From Amycolatopsis antarctica (GTDB lineage Bacteria > Actinomycetota > Actinomycetes > Mycobacteriales > Pseudonocardiaceae): a DNA stretch of 64,000 bases. The notes beneath the pieces were generated by a model. That model was not told where the DNA came from and ran no database searches. It saw only the letters and a program-made list of their open reading frames with translations. A program made the position numbers and the translations under genes. This document shows positions 61,831-64,000 of this stretch, piece after piece. The stretch covers positions 62,001 to 126,000 of the forward strand of contig NZ_NKYE01000012.1 of NCBI RefSeq assembly GCF_002262875.1. Direction: 5' to 3'. The number at the start of each line of letters is the position of its first letter. Within the stretch, counting starts at the first letter, position 1.

Positions 61831-64000
61831 TCACCAGCCCGATGCCGTGTAGACGACGGAGGTGGTGTCCTCGGAGCCCCAGGCCAGCTCCCGGAGCAGG
61901 CTCATGGTGCCCTCTTCCGGGTCGATGAGCTGGATCCCGCGCTTGGCGTAGTTGCGCATCAGCTCGGGGGTGACCATGCCGTTGTTGGTCCCGGTCGGCG
62001 CCCACGGTCCCCAGTGGACGGTCAGCCCGCGCATTCCGTCCACTTCGGACCAGCGGCGGCCGAGGGTCTCCAGTGCGTCGTTCGCCGCGGCGTAGTCGGA
62101 CTGCCCCCGATTGCCGAGGGTGGCGGCGATACTGCCGAACAGCACCGCGAACCGGGGCCCGCCGGGCAGTTCACCGACCGCGTCGAGCAGCGCCTGTGCC
62201 CCGTCGACCTTGGTGCTGAACACCCGGTTGAACGACTCCGGCGACTTCTCCGCCACCAGCTTGTCCTCGATGACGCCCGCCGCGTAGACGATGCCGTCGA
62301 TCCGGCCGTGTTCGGCGTGGATCTCCTTCACCGCACCGTGCACGGCTTCCGCGTTGAGCATGTCCAGCGAGTGGTACCGCACCTCGCTGCCGAGTTCGGT
62401 CAGCCGCCGGATGGTGTCGCGGACCTCGCGCTCGGCCTGAATGCGCCCGACCGCCCGCTCGATCTCGGCGGGTGAGCGGAGTCCGGTGGCGATCAGCGCG
62501 GACCGCAGCTCGGCTGCCGTACCCGCGGCGGCGACGGCGGGATCCTGCTCGTCGGTGGACAACGCCGTCCGGCCGAACAGTTCCAGCCGGCAGCGACTCG
62601 CCGCGGCGAGCGTGGTGGCGAACCGGGCGGTGATGCCCTTGGCTCCGCCGACCAGGACGACGACGGAGTCGCGGACCAGGCCCATCGCCTCGGCCTCCGC
62701 GGCACCCTCGCCCGCGGGTCCGGCTCCGGTGCTGCCGAGCAACCCGAGGCCCTGTTCCTCCATCCGCAGTCCGCGGCGTCCCCCGCCGGAGCGGAGTACG
62801 ACCGGTTCCCGGTCCACTCCGGACAGTTCGGCGACGAGTCCCTCGGCGATGCCGTCCGCGTCCGCGCCGGGCTCCTGCTCGACGACCCTGGCGATGGTGT
62901 CCGGGTACTCCCGCGACACGGAGCGGAAGAAGCCGCGCAGGCCGTCCGCCGGGCCCGCGGCGATCAGCCATCGCGGGTCGGTGCCCAGCAGTGCCTTGTA
63001 CGTGGGGAAGGTGTCCGGCAGCACCGGGTCCTCCGGCGAGCGGTTCTCCGCGGAGGCCAGGTGGATCACGCCGTCGAACGGCCCGTCCGGGGCCTGCGCG
63101 GCGACCGTCACCGTGGCCCCGAGTCCGGCCAGGCGGTCACGGGTGGCCTCGGCGAGGGGACCCGCACCGAGCACCAGGAAGGCCTTGCCCGCCACGGCAT
63201 CGGCGTTCACCGTCGCGCCCGCGAGTTCGAACTCGGTCATCACCAGGCGCTTCGGCGCCACGATGATCGGCGATCCGTCCACCTCGGACTCCACCGGCGC
63301 CGCGGGGGGTGCGGGTTCGTCCTGAGCACCGCCACCGCCGAGGAGGCCGGCGAGTTCGGCCGCGGTGCGCGCCTTCGACAACTCCTCCACATCACCGTCC
63401 GCGGCCGTCAACCCCAGCCGCGAAGCCAACTCACCCGCGATCTCCGCACGCTTGATCGAATCCACACTCAGATCCGCTTCCAGATCCAGGTCCGGCTCGA
63501 TCATGTCCACCGGATACCCGGTTCGCTCACCGATCACCTCCAGCACCACCGTCAGCACCGAAACGCCGTCGGCCGGAGCGGGCGCAGCGGCCGGGACGGG
63601 CCCGGGAGCCGTGGCGCCGGGGGCGGGAGCGTTGCCGAGGAGGCCGGAGAGCTCGGCTGCGGTGCGCGCCTTCGACAACTCCTCCACATCACCGTCCGCG
63701 GCCGTCAACCCCAGCCGCGAAGCCAACTCACCCGCGATCTCCGCACGCTTGATCGAATCCACACTCAGATCCGCTTCCAGATCCAGGTCCGGCTCGATCA
63801 TGTCCACCGGATACCCGGTCCGCTCACCGATCACCTCCAGCACCACCGTCAGCACCGAAACGCCGTCGGCCGGAGCGGGCGCAGCGGCCGGGACGGGCCC
63901 GGCGGGGGCGACCGCTGCCTGCGCGGCGGGAGTGGCGGGCCGTGGGGCCGCGACCTGTCGCACCGCCGGCTGCGAGGCGTAACCGAGGGGTTCGGGCGCG
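61831..64000 (-). CDS. Iterative PKS/PUFA-like synthase, C-terminal part: ACP-ACP-KR (continues past the window edge)
   Basis: The frame is open through base 64000, so the N-terminus (presumably KS-AT) is missing; the GTG at 63963 is internal. Two ACPs each bear LSVDSIKRAEI, close to the PUFA-synthase consensus, separated by Ala/Pro linkers. A long KR region follows: a structural part from about 63280, then VVLVGGAKGITARFATTLA and the catalytic Ser/Tyr in LFGSIAATLGNRGQSDYAAAND. It supplies carrier and ketoreduction functions to the KS-AT-DH protein downstream. Confidence 0.87.
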   Translation of the reverse strand, partial: APEPLGYASQPAVRQVAAPRPATPAAQAAVAPAGPVPAAAPAPADGVSVLTVVLEVIGERTGYPVDMIEPDLDLEADLSVDSIKRAEIAGELASRLGLTAADGDVEELSKARTAAELSGLLGNAPAPGATAPGPVPAAAPAPADGVSVLTVVLEVIGERTGYPVDMIEPDLDLEADLSVDSIKRAEIAGELASRLGLTAADGDVEELSKARTAAELAGLLGGGGAQDEPAPPAAPVESEVDGSPIIVAPKRLVMTEFELAGATVNADAVAGKAFLVLGAGPLAEATRDRLAGLGATVTVAAQAPDGPFDGVIHLASAENRSPEDPVLPDTFPTYKALLGTDPRWLIAAGPADGLRGFFRSVSREYPDTIARVVEQEPGADADGIAEGLVAELSGVDREPVVLRSGGGRRGLRMEEQGLGLLGSTGAGPAGEGAAEAEAMGLVRDSVVVLVGGAKGITARFATTLAAASRCRLELFGRTALSTDEQDPAVAAAGTAAELRSALIATGLRSPAEIERAVGRIQAEREVRDTIRRLTELGSEVRYHSLDMLNAEAVHGAVKEIHAEHGRIDGIVYAAGVIEDKLVAEKSPESFNRVFSTKVDGAQALLDAVGELPGGPRFAVLFGSIAATLGNRGQSDYAAANDALETLGRRWSEVDGMRGLTVHWGPWAPTGTNNGMVTPELMRNYAKRGIQLIDPEEGTMSLLRELAWGSEDTTSVVYTASGW
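63337..63605. repeat. Near-identical ACP repeat, unit 2 (C-terminal ACP)
   Basis: 269 bp repeated at 63634-63902, offset exactly 297 bp (99 codons). By eye only four bases differ across the unit, including synonymous positions. Recent duplication or gene conversion is implied. Confidence 0.85.
63634..63902. repeat. Near-identical ACP repeat, unit 1 (N-terminal ACP)
   Basis: Partner of 63337-63605. The match starts in the linker before each ACP and ends in the Ala/Pro linker after it. Further copies may lie beyond the window edge. Confidence 0.85.

Noticed and set aside
1-64000. Search for insertion sequences, integrases, tRNA genes and CRISPR arrays
   Set aside because: No transposase or recombinase protein, no cloverleaf-like tRNA, and no regularly spaced repeats were recognised; the only long direct repeat is the ACP pair.

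Overview
The window is high-GC DNA from an actinomycete, probably of the Pseudonocardiaceae type. The clues are strong G/C at third codon positions, frequent GTG starts, many 4-nt ATGA/GTGA gene overlaps, tandem TetR, IclR and MocR regulators, a chaplin-like secreted protein, and hairpin terminators without U tracts. The genus is a guess. No tRNA, rRNA, CRISPR array or insertion sequence was recognised.

Region 1 (1-27.3 kb) is mostly a C2-sulfonate catabolic island. It opens with the end of an IclR regulator and a divergent pair: a D-2-hydroxyglutarate-dehydrogenase-like FAD/Fe-S enzyme and a hydroxyacid-oxoacid transhydrogenase with an MHS transporter. Next come phosphate acetyltransferase, an IclR regulator, an anion-symporter-type MFS protein and a three-gene operon (CoA-acylating sulfoacetaldehyde dehydrogenase plus a two-subunit NDP-forming acyl-CoA ligase). 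Alanine dehydrogenase, a MocR (TauR-like) regulator, an IclR / CobS-like / CobT-like operon, sulfoacetaldehyde acetyltransferase (xsc), a taurine:pyruvate-type aminotransferase, two candidate sulfite exporters (YeiH and TauE families) and an amino-acid permease complete it. Read together, taurine (aminotransferase plus Ald) and sulfoacetate (ligase plus SauS) both give sulfoacetaldehyde. Xsc splits this to acetyl phosphate and sulfite, Pta makes acetyl-CoA, and sulfite is exported. Two matching ATTCCA-N5-TGGAA operators tie pta/iclR to the sulfoacetate genes.

Region 2 (27.4-34.4 kb) is accessory: two TetR regulators facing their targets across perfect inverted repeats, an FMN reductase, a lipoprotein, a membrane-anchored serine hydrolase, a chimeric ABC/LuxR pseudogene, an XRE/membrane-protein pair, and a GNAT gene behind a structured leader.

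Region 3 (34.4-44.6 kb) looks like organosulfur scavenging: a MetNIQ-type importer, a second YeiH transporter coupled to a 62-aa membrane peptide, a large FAD/NAD(P) protein coupled to a 36-aa ORF, and an operon of two flavin-dependent monooxygenases plus a 2-oxoglutarate oxygenase.

Region 4 (44.7-52.6 kb) holds a PaoABC-like molybdenum hydroxylase, several secreted proteins (Ig-like, Tat-exported ferritin-like, chaplin-like), a truncated LysR gene and another GNAT gene.

Region 5 (52.8-64 kb, running off the right edge) is a tight minus-strand operon. It encodes a PUFA-synthase/heterocyst-glycolipid-like iterative PKS (tandem ACPs-KR, then KS-AT-DH with a fused phosphopantetheinyl transferase), a discrete ACP, an alpha/beta hydrolase, a GT1 glycosyltransferase and an ABC exporter with a proline-rich head. 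It is the best candidate for an undescribed system: synthesis, glycosylation and export of a lipid-like polyketide.
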